Source: Hymenobacter duratus
GTDB lineage: Bacteria; Bacteroidota; Bacteroidia; Cytophagales; Hymenobacteraceae
Direction: 5' to 3'
Length of the DNA: 64,000 nucleotides
Assembly (NCBI RefSeq): GCF_014698995.1
Contig: NZ_JACWZZ010000002.1
Location: 372,001 to 436,000, forward strand
The notes under the pieces are model-generated. The model ran no database searches. It saw nothing but the letters and a program-made list of their open reading frames with translations, and was not told the DNA's origin. Numbering within the stretch: position 1 is the stretch's first letter; each line of letters starts with the position of its first letter. A program made the position numbers and the translations under genes. Shown piece by piece: positions 8,029 to 16,945 of this stretch.

Positions 8029-9828
8029 ATGCTCTGTTCGACTACCCTGTTGCTGCCCTCGCCCGTGGGGCACCACTACTATTCCAGCTGCTACCTGCTG
8101 GCCTTTGGGCTGATGCTGCTATTGCTGCTACATGCGGGCTATCGGCGTGGCTACCCGTTGCAGACGTGGCTGGTGTTGCTGGCGGCCAGCACGCTGGCCT
8201 TTATTGTGGGTACCAAGCTGATTACACTGCCCACCGGAGCATGGCCGGCGCTATTGCACGGCATCTGGCCTGATTCTACGGCCCGGTCAGTGCTGGGCGG
8301 TGGCCTGGGCTTCGTGGGGGCGCTGCTGGTGTTGCGGCGGTGGCTGGGCTACAGTTGGCACATTGTGGATGCATTTGCGGGGCCGCTCTGCGCGGGGCTG
8401 GTGGTGCAGTGCATCGGGTGCCTGCTCACAGGCTGCTGCTTCGGGGCTCCTACAGATGGCAACTGGGGCCTGACATATGCGGCGGGCACGCTGCCGTACC
8501 AATTGCAGCTCCAGCAGGGCCTGCTGGACACCCATGCCGCGCATTCGCTGGCGGTGCACCCAACTCAGCTCTATACCCTGCTACTATGCGCCGGTGTGTG
8601 GCTTGTGCTGCATCTGACGCGCCACCGCCAATGGCCGGCGGGCAGCCGGGCGTTGTTGCAGGCCGGGTTATTAGTGGTGGGCCGGCTGCTCATCGAGTTC
8701 TGGCGCGACCCGGCTGGCGAACCGGTAGGCTCGTCTGTCGTAGCGCTGGGCCGCTTGCAGATGCTCCAATTGCAATGGCTGCTTTTGCCCTGTGCTGTGC
8801 TTCTGCTGGGTAGCTGGCTCTGGCTGATCCGATATGCTACACCCACACCAGATGAAGCACCCGAAAACCGGCCGGTACGGAATCTGCTTGGCGCTCTTGG
8901 ACTATTGGCATTTGCCGCGCTGCTCCCAGCCGGAGCCCTCACACTGCCTGAATTGCTGGTAGTAAAAGCCGTATTGCTGGCCGTGGTGGTACTGGCTACG
9001 GCCACCATCTTGCGGGGTGCCTTGGCCGCGCAACGGACCGGGCTTCCGCTGGCCGCACTGGCCGCGGTGCTGCTTTTCACCAACCAGGTGCCGGCCGATA
9101 CTACCGGCAACAAACAGCACTGGTCGGTTACGGTGGGTGGCGGCAACGGCGAATTTGCACGGGAGCAGCAGCCGTATGAGAATGAGGGATGCGGCAGCCC
9201 CCCTCCCACCCAACCTTTTCGCCACAAGTACCAGTCCGTCAGCGTAGACGTTTCGAGCACCTGGAAACCTGACGAGCGTCCGGAAGCCGAGAACGAGGCT
9301 GGGCTACGGCTCATGGTCGGCCGCGACCAGCAACACACCATCGGCCGGCCTGACACCGTAAAATCGACCTTTCTGTTCGCCATCAATCCGCACTACATGC
9401 TGAATCGGCGCTGGTTTGGAATCGGGGGCGGACTCCTGCTGGGTACTCTTGGATACAGCAAAACAGCCGGCGACACGTACCAGCCACTCGTGGCCGCACC
9501 TCATTTCACCACCTGGATAGGGCGGCGCGAGTACTTATATGTGCAAGGCGACGTGAACACGCCCAACCAAGGTCTCGGCAATCCGGCACTACGCGTAGCG
9601 GTGGGTTCCCGGTTCCGTTCGAGCGGACGCTATAGCGTGCTGCTGGGTATGTCCACTGGTAGTGGCTACCCCACGCCTCCCGATGTAAATGATAAAGCAT
9701 TCTTCGTTGAATCAAGCCTGCAAATCAGCCCGCGCTGGCAGGTGCAGCCCTACCTCACGCTGGGTGGCCGCGAGTTCCGGCAAGCACACGTGCAGCTGCG
9801 CTACGTACTACCGCCCCACAATCGGTAG
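8029..9828 (+). CDS. Lgt-like multi-spanning membrane protein with C-terminal beta-rich domain
   Basis: Protein of 599 residues. Residues 1-260 resemble prolipoprotein diacylglyceryl transferase, with several membrane helices, GGGLGFVGAL, VQCIGCLLTGCCFG, AVHPTQLY and GRLLIEFWRDP. In Lgt an essential Arg begins the R-x-G-x-F segment; here that place holds Cys, while the second Arg (GRLLIEFWR) is kept. Three or so further helices follow (280-365). Then comes a soluble, glycine- and aromatic-rich region (about 375-599) that reads like an outer-membrane or beta-barrel protein with alternating residues. It may be a paralogue that no longer modifies lipoproteins. The role of the fused tail is unknown. 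Confidence 0.65.
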   Translation: MLCSTTLLLPSPVGHHYYSSCYLLAFGLMLLLLLHAGYRRGYPLQTWLVLLAASTLAFIVGTKLITLPTGAWPALLHGIWPDSTARSVLGGGLGFVGALLVLRRWLGYSWHIVDAFAGPLCAGLVVQCIGCLLTGCCFGAPTDGNWGLTYAAGTLPYQLQLQQGLLDTHAAHSLAVHPTQLYTLLLCAGVWLVLHLTRHRQWPAGSRALLQAGLLVVGRLLIEFWRDPAGEPVGSSVVALGRLQMLQLQWLLLPCAVLLLGSWLWLIRYATPTPDEAPENRPVRNLLGALGLLAFAALLPAGALTLPELLVVKAVLLAVVVLATATILRGALAAQRTGLPLAALAAVLLFTNQVPADTTGNKQHWSVTVGGGNGEFAREQQPYENEGCGSPPPTQPFRHKYQSVSVDVSSTWKPDERPEAENEAGLRLMVGRDQQHTIGRPDTVKSTFLFAINPHYMLNRRWFGIGGGLLLGTLGYSKTAGDTYQPLVAAPHFTTWIGRREYLYVQGDVNTPNQGLGNPALRVAVGSRFRSSGRYSVLLGMSTGSGYPTPPDVNDKAFFVESSLQISPRWQVQPYLTLGGREFRQAHVQLRYVLPPHNR

Positions 9829-9836
9829 TCTTGGCT

Positions 9837-10067
9837 TCAGCCACCGAAGCGCCGCACCAGCCACAGGAGCAGGCTCAGCACCACACTTACCAGCAGCATC
9901 GACACGATGGGCGCGTAGAACCGAAACCCCGGCCGCTCAATGCGGATGTCGCCGGGCAGCCGGCCGAACCAAATCAGTAAACTGCCGCCTCCCAGCCACA
10001 GAAAAGCGCCAAAGGCTACGACAATGAGGCCTAGAATGACAAGCATTTTACCAGGTTGAGGCTGCAT
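9837..10067 (-). CDS. DUF2905 family small membrane protein
   Basis: Protein of 76 residues with two membrane helices around the conserved core WFGRLPGDIRIERPGFRFY. The family is small (about 70 residues), widespread and uncharacterised. The ATG at 10067 (MQPQPGKMLVIL) is chosen because relatives usually carry a short Gly-Lys segment before the first helix; a start at 10046 is possible. It converges with the Lgt-like gene, with only 8 bp between the stop codons. It lies 90 bp after the end of the topB gene, on the same strand. Confidence 0.8.
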   Translation of the reverse strand: MQPQPGKMLVILGLIVVAFGAFLWLGGGSLLIWFGRLPGDIRIERPGFRFYAPIVSMLLVSVVLSLLLWLVRRFGG

Positions 10068-10157
10068 AGAAAGCGGCGTAGCAGGGCTTCGTGTATTGTT
10101 AAGCCAAATAGCTGATGCGGCACATATGGTGCGCAAAGCGAAGGATTCGCATTAAAC

Positions 10158-12707
10158 TTACCCTTGTCCAAACACCGGCTCGATCCGGCCTTGCTGATTA
10201 ATCTGCAGCACGGCTTCGTAGTTCTTGCCGGTTTTGGCGGATACGAAGCCGCGGATGACGCCGGTTTTGCCTTTGCGTAGCAGCTGGTTCATTTGGGTGT
10301 CGGTGAGGGTTTTGCCGCCCCATTCGAACGGCACGCGGAACTGGCAGTCCTCGCGGAAGCGGGAGCAACCCCAGGCGCTTTTGCCGCGCAGCATCTGGCC
10401 CAGCCGGCACACCGGGCACGGAATCTGGCCGGGGTCCTGGGGCGTGGTGGGCTTGCTTTCGGCGGCGCGCACCAACTCCAGCGTGCGGGCCGGCGTGAGG
10501 CGAATGGCGGCATCGAACTTCTGGCCCATGCCGTCCACGAAGCCTTTCATGACCGGCGTGCGGCCCTTTTTCAGAAGCTCGCCTACTTGCTTGTCGGTGA
10601 GCTTTTTGCCCTCGAACTCGGTGGGCAGCCGGAACTGGCAGCCTTCCTTCCAGCGCGAGCAGCCCAGCGCCGACTTGCCGCGCAGCACGTGGCCGCTGCC
10701 GCAGGCCGGGCACGGCCCCAGCGCCCCCGGTACGGCGGGCGTAGCGGCGACTTTCGGCGGGCTGGCTTTGGCGGTAGCGCCGGCTTTCTGGCCGGTGAGG
10801 TCGGCCAACTCAGGCTTGTGGATGCTGATGCCGCGGCCCGAGCCGTCCTGCTTCACCTCGTGCACCATTTCGCGCACCAGCTGCTGCAGCTCGCCCAGAA
10901 ACTGCCCCGATTCCAGTTGGCCGCCTTCAATCTGGCGCAGCTTCCGCTCCCATTGCCCGGTCAGCTCCGCCGATTTCAGCGTGGGGTTGCGAATCAGGCC
11001 AATCAGCTCGACACCGGTGGGCGTGGGCACAATCTTCTTTTTGTCGCGCCGGATATAGCCACGTTTGAACAGGGTTTCGATGATGGCGGCGCGGGTGGAG
11101 GGGCGGCCGATGCCGTTTTCCTTCATGGCCTGGCGCAGCTCCTCGTCGTCGACGTTGCGGCCGGCGGTTTCCATGCCGCGCAGCAGCATGGCCTCCGAGT
11201 ACTCGCGCGGCGGCTGGGTCATTTTGGCGTCGAGGCGGGGCTTGTGCGGGCCGGTTTCATCTTTCACGAAGCTGGGCAGCACGGTGCTCACCACGTCGTC
11301 GTCACCTTCACCAACCGCTTTCGGGGCCGAGGGTGCCTGCTGCTTCTCGGGGTCGCCGTACACCTCGCGCCAGCCAGGGCTCAGGATCTGGCGGCCCCGC
11401 ACGCGGAACGTGCGCCCGGCCACGTCGGCCGTCACAGTGGTGTTCGACACTTCGCAGTCGGGGTAAAACGCGGCCAGGAAGCGGCGCACGATGATGTCAT
11501 ACACGCTGCTTTCGGTGCCGTGCAGGCTGTTGGCGCTGGCCCCGGTCGGGATGATGGCGTGGTGGTCGGTGACTTTGTTGTTGTTGAAGACCTTGGTGCT
11601 CTTGCGGATTTTGGGGGCCGCCAGCAGCGGCGCGGCCAGCGCGGCGTGCGCGCCGCCCAGCCCGCGCATGATGCCCGCAATTTTGGGGTACTGGTCGTCG
11701 GGCAGGAAGGTGGTGTCGACGCGCGGGTAGCTCACCACTTTCTTCTCGTAGAGGCCCTGCACCGTTTTGAGCGTGTCTTCAGCCGAGAGGCCCAGCTGGT
11801 TGTTGCACTGCACCTGCAGCGCCGTCAGGTCGAACAGCGCCGGCGGACTCTCCAGCGCCTTCTTGATTTCCACGTTGGTCACCGTCAGGGGCTGGCCGGT
11901 CACCTGGGCGAGGGCGGCATCGGCTTCTTCCTGGGTCACGAAGTAGCCGCGGGCTTTCAGGCGGGCCTTTTCGTCGGGCTCGTCGTCGTCCTTGCCCTTT
12001 ATCAGCACGGCCACGTGGCTGAACATGGTGCCGCGGTACTCGGTGCGCAGCACCCAGTACGGCTCGGGCCGGAAGTTCTGGATTTCGTGGTAGCGGTCGA
12101 CAAGCAGCGCCAGCGTGGGCGTCTGCACGCGCCCGATGCTGAGCACCTGCCGCTGGCCGGGCGCATATTTGAGCGTGAACAAACGAGTAGCATTCAAACC
12201 CAACAGCCAGTCGCCGGCGGCGCGGCTTTTGCCGGCTTGGTAGAGATTATCGAACTCCGAGCCTTCGCGCAGGTTCTGAAAGCCCTGGCGGATGGCTTCC
12301 TCGGTGAGCGAGGAAATCCAGAGGCGCTTGAAGGGCTTGCGGTACTTGGCTTCCATCAGCACCCAGCGCTGAATGACTTCGCCTTCCTGGCCGGCGTCGC
12401 CGCAGTTTATCACTTCCTCGGCGTTGGCCAGCAGGTTCTTGATGACGTTGAACTGGCGCACCACACCGTCGTCGCGGCGCATGAGCTTAATGCCGAACTG
12501 CTCGGGTACCATGGGCAGGTCGTGGATGCTCCAGCGTTTCCACTCGGGGCGGTAGTCCTCGGGCTCGCGCAGCTGGCAGAAGTGCCCAAACGTCCAGGTG
12601 ACCTGGTAGCCGTTGCCCTCGTAGTAGCCGTCCATGCGCCGGTCGGCGCCCAGCACGCTGGCAATTTCACGGGCCACGCTGGGCTTTTCGGCAATGCAGA
12701 CTTTCAA
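10158..12707 (-). CDS. topB: DNA topoisomerase III, with TTG start
   Basis: Type IA topoisomerase of 849 residues that relaxes and decatenates DNA by passing strands through a 5'-phosphotyrosine break. The TOPRIM domain begins KVCIAEKPSVAREIASVLG. The active-site Tyr is in the VVSYPRVDTTFLPD region, and NGIGRPSTRAAIIETLFKRGYI is also typical. Two C-terminal repeats with CPACGSGHVLRGKSALGCSR and CPVCRLGQMLRGKSAWGCSR resemble Topo_C_Rpt zinc-like modules. The family starts with M-K-V-x-I-A-E-K-P, which places the start at a TTG (12705-12707). An ATG about 140 bp upstream lies beyond the best promoter, so it is rejected. Confidence 0.9.
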   Translation of the reverse strand: MKVCIAEKPSVAREIASVLGADRRMDGYYEGNGYQVTWTFGHFCQLREPEDYRPEWKRWSIHDLPMVPEQFGIKLMRRDDGVVRQFNVIKNLLANAEEVINCGDAGQEGEVIQRWVLMEAKYRKPFKRLWISSLTEEAIRQGFQNLREGSEFDNLYQAGKSRAAGDWLLGLNATRLFTLKYAPGQRQVLSIGRVQTPTLALLVDRYHEIQNFRPEPYWVLRTEYRGTMFSHVAVLIKGKDDDEPDEKARLKARGYFVTQEEADAALAQVTGQPLTVTNVEIKKALESPPALFDLTALQVQCNNQLGLSAEDTLKTVQGLYEKKVVSYPRVDTTFLPDDQYPKIAGIMRGLGGAHAALAAPLLAAPKIRKSTKVFNNNKVTDHHAIIPTGASANSLHGTESSVYDIIVRRFLAAFYPDCEVSNTTVTADVAGRTFRVRGRQILSPGWREVYGDPEKQQAPSAPKAVGEGDDDVVSTVLPSFVKDETGPHKPRLDAKMTQPPREYSEAMLLRGMETAGRNVDDEELRQAMKENGIGRPSTRAAIIETLFKRGYIRRDKKKIVPTPTGVELIGLIRNPTLKSAELTGQWERKLRQIEGGQLESGQFLGELQQLVREMVHEVKQDGSGRGISIHKPELADLTGQKAGATAKASPPKVAATPAVPGALGPCPACGSGHVLRGKSALGCSRWKEGCQFRLPTEFEGKKLTDKQVGELLKKGRTPVMKGFVDGMGQKFDAAIRLTPARTLELVRAAESKPTTPQDPGQIPCPVCRLGQMLRGKSAWGCSRFREDCQFRVPFEWGGKTLTDTQMNQLLRKGKTGVIRGFVSAKTGKNYEAVLQINQQGRIEPVFGQG

Positions 12708-12764
12708 CTCGTAGATGCTCGTGGTGAGGGAATGGTGCCGGCTTTGCGCTGGCAAGGGAATCAA

Positions 12765-12797
12765 CAAAGATACGCGCAGGAAAGGTCGGGTAGAACC
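12765..12797 (-). promoter_or_regulatory. Candidate promoter of topB
   Basis: On the minus strand TATCTTTG (12772-12765) is an exact Bacteroidota -7 box (TAnnTTTG). TTC, close to the usual TTG of the -33 box, lies 20 bases upstream. The predicted transcript would start near 12758, about 50 bases before the TTG start codon, and would exclude upstream ATG codons. Confidence 0.5.
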
Positions 12798-12930
12798 AGC
12801 TAATTCAACAATTCCCTGGGATGAAAAGGGCCTTTCCAATTTCATCCTGCGTATCTGAAACTTGCTTTTGCAGCCGCATTTTCCGTGGTTGGCATTGTCA
12901 AATCCCCCCAACTACCCCGTGCTTTTTGTG

Positions 12931-13434
12931 ATGCCTTTGCTGCAGCCTGAGTTATGGGATAAAATTCAGCGCTTTGAGTTGGATGATCCGGCAGCGGCGC
13001 TTTCATTTACCAGCCGGCTGGCCCGCGAAAATGGCTGGAGTCTGACTTTTTCCTTGCGGGCCGTGGCAGAATACAAGCGCTTTATTTTCCTGCTCTGCAC
13101 TACAAATCAACCTCTTACTCCTTCCGATGAGGTAGACCAAGTATGGCATTTGCATCTGCTTTACACTCGTTCTTATTGGATTGACTTCTGCCAGTATACC
13201 CTGCAAAAGGTCATTCACCACGGTCCTACACACGGGGACAGACAAGAGCGTGCTAAGTTCAACAACTGGTATGACCAAACTTTGAAATGCTATGCTGAGG
13301 TATTTGGCCAGTTGCCACCACCCGACCTTTGGCCCTCACCGGCTGTGCGTTTCCGGCCTTCCCGTTTTCAGAGAGTCAACTTATCTACCAAGTGGCTGGC
13401 ACCCCGATTTTCGCTCCCATGGTACCGGAAATAA
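12931..13434 (+). CDS. Glycine-rich-domain (GRDP)-like protein
   Basis: Protein of 167 residues. LWDKIQRFELDDPAAALSF, RLARENGW, and DEVDQVWHLHLLYTRSYW with its two His residues are typical of the GRDP-like/DUF1399 domain found in plant and bacterial glycine-rich-domain proteins. In relatives as I remember them, this domain is followed by membrane helices and a Cys/Gly-rich tail. Here it ends at 13434 and the next gene starts inside it. The ATG at 12931 is chosen because the conserved region begins a few residues later. The function is unknown. It is divergent from topB. Confidence 0.6.
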   Translation: MPLLQPELWDKIQRFELDDPAAALSFTSRLARENGWSLTFSLRAVAEYKRFIFLLCTTNQPLTPSDEVDQVWHLHLLYTRSYWIDFCQYTLQKVIHHGPTHGDRQERAKFNNWYDQTLKCYAEVFGQLPPPDLWPSPAVRFRPSRFQRVNLSTKWLAPRFSLPWYRK

Positions 13435-14231
13435 CAGCCTTTCTTCAGCAGGCGCGTCCCACGGAAATACTGCTTTTGCTTGCTGACACTACGCCTTCGC
13501 AGCAGCAGCAATTGCGCCTCACATTTTTAGAGCTACTGCGCCAACAGGTGTTGGTTCTTGGAAATCGGCTGATTCAGCGTCCGCCAAGTAGCACCAGCGC
13601 TATTTATGTACGGCCCGGGCCGGCTTTTTACGACTATCAACCCCGGGCCTATGAAATCTTACTGCTCCGGCCATTCCTAAAACAGAACCTTCCGGAGCTT
13701 CTTTTAAGACATTTTGTTGAACTGGCTTTCCAGGTGGCGGAGTCTGCCTCACGATTTTCGGGAACAGTACATTTGCAGGGGCCCTTACCTTCGCTGTACT
13801 CTCAAAACTGGTGGCAGCGGCTACTGGGAATTCGGCAACTCGTGCCATCCGGCAACGCACTGCGTATGCGGTTAACGGAGTGGCTCACACATCAGGATAT
13901 TACGCTAAACCGCATTGCTCAACGGGATGAAAAAGCAGCTACTGTCCTGGCGAGCCAGCTTGGGAGAATCTTATTTTTGCTTCCCACATTTCGTTCTCCT
14001 CTCGGCCATATTCTTGATCGGGAGCTATTCCGGGCTCAAACGGAACAACACGGTGCCGTATTTGCCACTGATAGTTCTGACAGTACTGACAGCAGCCCTA
14101 GCTCATGGTACAACTGTGGACACCACTTCGACAGCCACACGGACGCCGGAGGGCACGGAAGCCAATCAGACGGGGTAGATGACTCGGGTTGCGGAGGCGA
14201 CTCGGGCTGTGGCGGTTGCGGTGGAGACTAG
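13419..14231 (+). CDS. Unknown protein with a Gly/Cys-rich tail
   Basis: Protein of 270 residues whose ATG (13419) overlaps the previous gene by 16 bp, suggesting translational coupling. The N-terminal half is Leu/Gln-rich and probably helical (FLQQARPTEILLLLADT). The tail is low-complexity (SSDSTDSS, GGHGSQSDGVDDSG) and ends CGGDSGCGGCGGD. Such Cys/Gly tails occur in TIGR04222-type membrane proteins that are often linked to GRDP domains. The pair may represent that architecture split into two chains, or one gene broken by a frameshift. Base composition is less GC-rich than in its neighbours. I do not recognise a function. Confidence 0.55.
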   Translation: MVPEITAFLQQARPTEILLLLADTTPSQQQQLRLTFLELLRQQVLVLGNRLIQRPPSSTSAIYVRPGPAFYDYQPRAYEILLLRPFLKQNLPELLLRHFVELAFQVAESASRFSGTVHLQGPLPSLYSQNWWQRLLGIRQLVPSGNALRMRLTEWLTHQDITLNRIAQRDEKAATVLASQLGRILFLLPTFRSPLGHILDRELFRAQTEQHGAVFATDSSDSTDSSPSSWYNCGHHFDSHTDAGGHGSQSDGVDDSGCGGDSGCGGCGGD

Positions 14232-14247
14232 AAAACTCAGTTGAAAA

Positions 14248-14266
14248 CCATTGCTATAGGCAATGG
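14248..14266. terminator. Short hairpin between convergent genes
   Basis: CCATTGC (14248-14254) and GCAATGG (14260-14266) form a 7-bp stem with a 5-base loop, with AAAA before and TTT after. It lies in the 42-bp gap between two converging stop codons and could serve both directions. The tracts are short, so efficiency is uncertain. Confidence 0.45.
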
Positions 14267-14273
14267 ATTTCAT

Positions 14274-15233
14274 CTACTGCCCCACCCGCCGCACCATACG
14301 TACGGTAGCCACGCAGCGGAAACCCAGCCAGCTCTGCGGCCCCTGGTAGAGCTGCCGCGACTCCAGTTTCAGGCTCAGCACGGAGCTTTGGAACGAGCCG
14401 CCTTTCGCTATGCCTTTTGTGGCCGTCATTTCGGCGGCGTTGCCGATGATGTTGTAGAGGCCGAGGTAGTTGGCGGGGTTCACGTACACGTACTCCAAGC
14501 CCAGCTGGCCGGGCTTCGCCGAGCACTCAAATACCTGGTTGGTTTCGGTCGTGTAATAGTTTTCGCGCAGGTTGTATGGCAGCTTGTAGATGGCGCTGGC
14601 GGCCGGAATCTGCAGCGCAACCAGGCAGGAGTCGAGGCCGGGCTCTTTGCGCGTAGCTACAGGCTTTGGCCGGGCTTTGGGGCTGGGCGGCACCAACGCG
14701 GCCGGCGTGTGGCCGCTGCCGAGCGAGCCTGCGGCCGCCTGCTGCCACTCGGCTTCGGTGGGCAGGCGGTATTCCACCGTCAGGTCGTAGCCGCGCAGTT
14801 CGGGGTGCTTTTTCCGGAAGTCCGTCGACTGCAGCAAGGACTCGTTGACGACTGCGCTGCGCCATTTGCAATAGGCTACGGCCTGCTCGTAGCTGATGCC
14901 CACCACGGGATAGTAGCGGAAACCCGGATAGCGGAAATAAATGATGGCCGTTGGGATGCCGGCCACGGCCGTTGGCGGCGCCGCGGCCATAGCTTTCCAG
15001 ACCGTTGAGTCGGGCAGCTGGCTGCGGTAGTAGGTTTCAGACGAATCGAGGCGGATGCGCTGCAGGTATTCCAGCCAGTGGATATTGGCCACTTCCGATT
15101 CGTCGATGAACAGATTTTCGGCTAGGCGGATGGTGCCGGGCGGTTCGGGCGCATTCACATGCTGTTGCGCCGTAGCCGCCCGGCCGGTCAGCACCAGCCA
15201 TAACAGAGCCGGCAAAAGTATTCCTGGTTTCAT
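14274..15233 (-). CDS. Secreted formylglycine-generating-enzyme (SUMF1)-like protein
   Basis: Protein of 319 residues with a signal peptide (MKPGILLPALLWLVLTGRA... ending near ATAQ). VVGISYEQAVAYCKWRS, YRLPTEAEWQQAA, YNIIGNAAEM, KGGSF and WLGFRCV are the landmarks of the FGE-sulfatase/GldJ-GldK fold. In Bacteroidota this fold is used by gliding-motility lipoproteins GldJ and GldK as well as by enzymes. No lipobox is visible and the paired active-site Cys residues of true sulfatase-activating enzymes are not evident, so a structural or lectin-like role is as likely as an enzymatic one. The start at 15233 is set by the signal peptide. Confidence 0.75.
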   Translation of the reverse strand: MKPGILLPALLWLVLTGRAATAQQHVNAPEPPGTIRLAENLFIDESEVANIHWLEYLQRIRLDSSETYYRSQLPDSTVWKAMAAAPPTAVAGIPTAIIYFRYPGFRYYPVVGISYEQAVAYCKWRSAVVNESLLQSTDFRKKHPELRGYDLTVEYRLPTEAEWQQAAAGSLGSGHTPAALVPPSPKARPKPVATRKEPGLDSCLVALQIPAASAIYKLPYNLRENYYTTETNQVFECSAKPGQLGLEYVYVNPANYLGLYNIIGNAAEMTATKGIAKGGSFQSSVLSLKLESRQLYQGPQSWLGFRCVATVRMVRRVGQ

Positions 15234-15405
15234 GGTTGTGTTGCTGGGCCCGCTGTCGTGTTGATGCAGGCGGTTCAGCGTTACCTGTTTCCCGCGCCCT
15301 GTATTCACTACAGACATATATCCCTGAATTAGTGGAACCTGCTTTTCGGCCAAGTGCAGACCGGCTGCGTACTTCTACCCGAATATCACTTCTTTTTCAT
15401 CGTGT

Positions 15406-15834
15406 ATGTGGATAGTCTTTTCGTTGCTGGCAGCACTGTCGGCGGCTGTGGTAGTTACGCTTTCCAAAGTAGGCGTCAAGAACATAGAATCCAGCGTGGC
15501 TTTTGCCATCCAGTCGGTACTGATTGTGAGCGTGGCCTGGGGCGTAGTGGCATGGCAGGGCCACTTGCCGCAGGTAGCCCAGATTGACCGCCGCACGTGG
15601 CTGTTTCTCATTACCGCGGGCATTATCACGTGCGCCTCGTCGCTGTTCTCGTTTCAGGCCCTGAAGATGGGACAGGCCTCACGCACCTCATCGTTCGACA
15701 AAATCTCGCTGGTGTTTTCCATTCTGCTGGCCGTGTTCTTTCTGAAGGAAAAAGTAACCTGGCAGGTGCTTCTGGGCGCAGCCTTCATGGCCGGCGGCGC
15801 CATCCTGATAGCCTTCACCAAGCCCGCCGAGTAA
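15406..15834 (+). CDS. Half-size EamA/DMT-family transporter
   Basis: Protein of 142 residues with four or five membrane helices. It matches a single EamA unit: SKVGVKNIESSVAF, SSLFSFQALKMGQASRTSSF and a last helix LGAAFMAGGAILIAF. Full DMT transporters have two such units in about 300 residues. Single-unit proteins of this size act as dimers in the small-multidrug-resistance style and are common in Bacteroidota. The substrate is unknown. It is divergent from the SUMF1-like gene and converges on the oxidoreductase. Confidence 0.8.
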   Translation: MWIVFSLLAALSAAVVVTLSKVGVKNIESSVAFAIQSVLIVSVAWGVVAWQGHLPQVAQIDRRTWLFLITAGIITCASSLFSFQALKMGQASRTSSFDKISLVFSILLAVFFLKEKVTWQVLLGAAFMAGGAILIAFTKPAE

Positions 15835-15838
15835 GTGG

Positions 15839-15899
15839 TGGATTGGTGGATTGTAGATTGTCCAGATATCAACCCACCACTCCACAATCCACCAATCCA
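15839..15899. repeat. Perfect 16-bp inverted repeat, likely bidirectional terminator
   Basis: TGGATTGGTGGATTGT (15839-15854) and its exact complement at 15884-15899 enclose 29 bases, in the 66-bp gap between two converging genes. The left arm also contains the direct repeat GGTGGATT. The right arm ends two bases before the stop codon of the minus-strand gene. There is no T-run, so it may act in RNA stability as well as termination. Confidence 0.65.
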
Positions 15900-15900
15900 G

Positions 15901-16848
15901 CTACTCCACAGTAAGCACAATTTTGCCGGGCGTGCCACCTTTCTCGCTGAGGCGGTGCGCGTCGGCCAGGTCGCGCAGGGCGAAGGTTTTGTAGATAACG
16001 GGCTTGAGAGTGCCCGCCTGCAGCCATGCCGAAAGCAGGGCCATATCCGGGCCGCTGTTTTTGGCCAGAAACATGGCCTGGCTCTTATCGGAGAAGGCCG
16101 CCGCAAAGGTGCCTGTCACCATGCCGGCCGGGTCGGGGATGGTCGTGACGTAGCGGCCCAGGCGGCGCAGGGCGTTTTTGCTGGCGCTGAAGCTGCTCTT
16201 GCCGGCGGCGTCGAATATCACGTCGTAGCGGCTATGGTCTGCGGTGAAGTCTTGCTCTTTGTGGTTGAGGACCCGGTCGGCGCCGAGCGTGCGTACCAGT
16301 TCCTGGTTGTCGGGGCCGCACACGCCGGTAATTTCGCCGGCACCCAGCGCCCGGGCAATCTGCACCGCAAACGAGCCCACGCCACCCGACGCCCCATTGA
16401 TGAGCACCCGGTCGCCGGAAAGCAAGCGGCCGTGGTGGTACAGGCCCTGCAGCGCCGTGAGGGCGGCCAGCGGCACCGCTCCTGCCTGCTCCATGCTTAG
16501 CAGCGGCGGCACAAACGCCGCGCTGGTTTCGGCCAGCACCGCGTACTCAGCGGCAGCCCCGCCCACGCCGTCGGCCGCCATGCCGTACACCCGGTCGCCG
16601 ACCTGGAAGCGCGTGACATTGTCGCCGACGGCCGCTACCTCGCCGGCCACGTCGCGGCCCGGAATCTTGGGAAACCTGTGGCATGTGAGCAGCTTCATTT
16701 CGCCCTGGCGCACTTTCCAGTCGATAGGGTTGACGCTGCTGGCCCGCACGCGCACCAGAATCTGGTCGGCTTTGGGTGTGGGGGTCGGCTGCTCGCCGTA
16801 GTGAAGGACGTCGGCGGAGCCGTATTGCGTGTAGTAGACAGCTTGCAT
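15901..16848 (-). CDS. NADP-dependent quinone oxidoreductase-like enzyme
   Basis: Medium-chain dehydrogenase of 315 residues without the structural zinc loop. An alcohol-dehydrogenase-like N-terminal fold (VRVRASSVNPIDWKVRQG, FPKIPGRDVAGEVAAVG) is followed by a Rossmann domain with LINGASGGVGSFAVQIAR. This is the pattern of the zeta-crystallin/quinone reductase subfamily, which uses NADPH to reduce quinones or enones. The physiological substrate cannot be told. It is transcribed away from the carbonic anhydrase terminator and converges with the EamA gene. Confidence 0.82.
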   Translation of the reverse strand: MQAVYYTQYGSADVLHYGEQPTPTPKADQILVRVRASSVNPIDWKVRQGEMKLLTCHRFPKIPGRDVAGEVAAVGDNVTRFQVGDRVYGMAADGVGGAAAEYAVLAETSAAFVPPLLSMEQAGAVPLAALTALQGLYHHGRLLSGDRVLINGASGGVGSFAVQIARALGAGEITGVCGPDNQELVRTLGADRVLNHKEQDFTADHSRYDVIFDAAGKSSFSASKNALRRLGRYVTTIPDPAGMVTGTFAAAFSDKSQAMFLAKNSGPDMALLSAWLQAGTLKPVIYKTFALRDLADAHRLSEKGGTPGKIVLTVE

Positions 16849-16945
16849 GGGAGCCGAAGTTTAGAAAACAGAAGATTCTAGCCCGCCTACGCAATAAGCG
16901 GGGAAGCAGGTTCGTCAACGCAGCATTCTGCCGGCCCTCCTCCAC

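Noticed and set aside
10293..12803. Very long open frame opposite topB (836 codons)
   Set aside because: It is the antisense of a strongly supported topoisomerase gene in GC-rich DNA, has low-complexity Gly/Ala/Arg composition and no family motif.
13915..14178. 87-codon frame with two membrane-like helices inside the Gly/Cys-tail gene
   Set aside because: It overlaps the longer frame that ends in the typical Cys/Gly tail. It is kept only as a possible sign of a frameshift.
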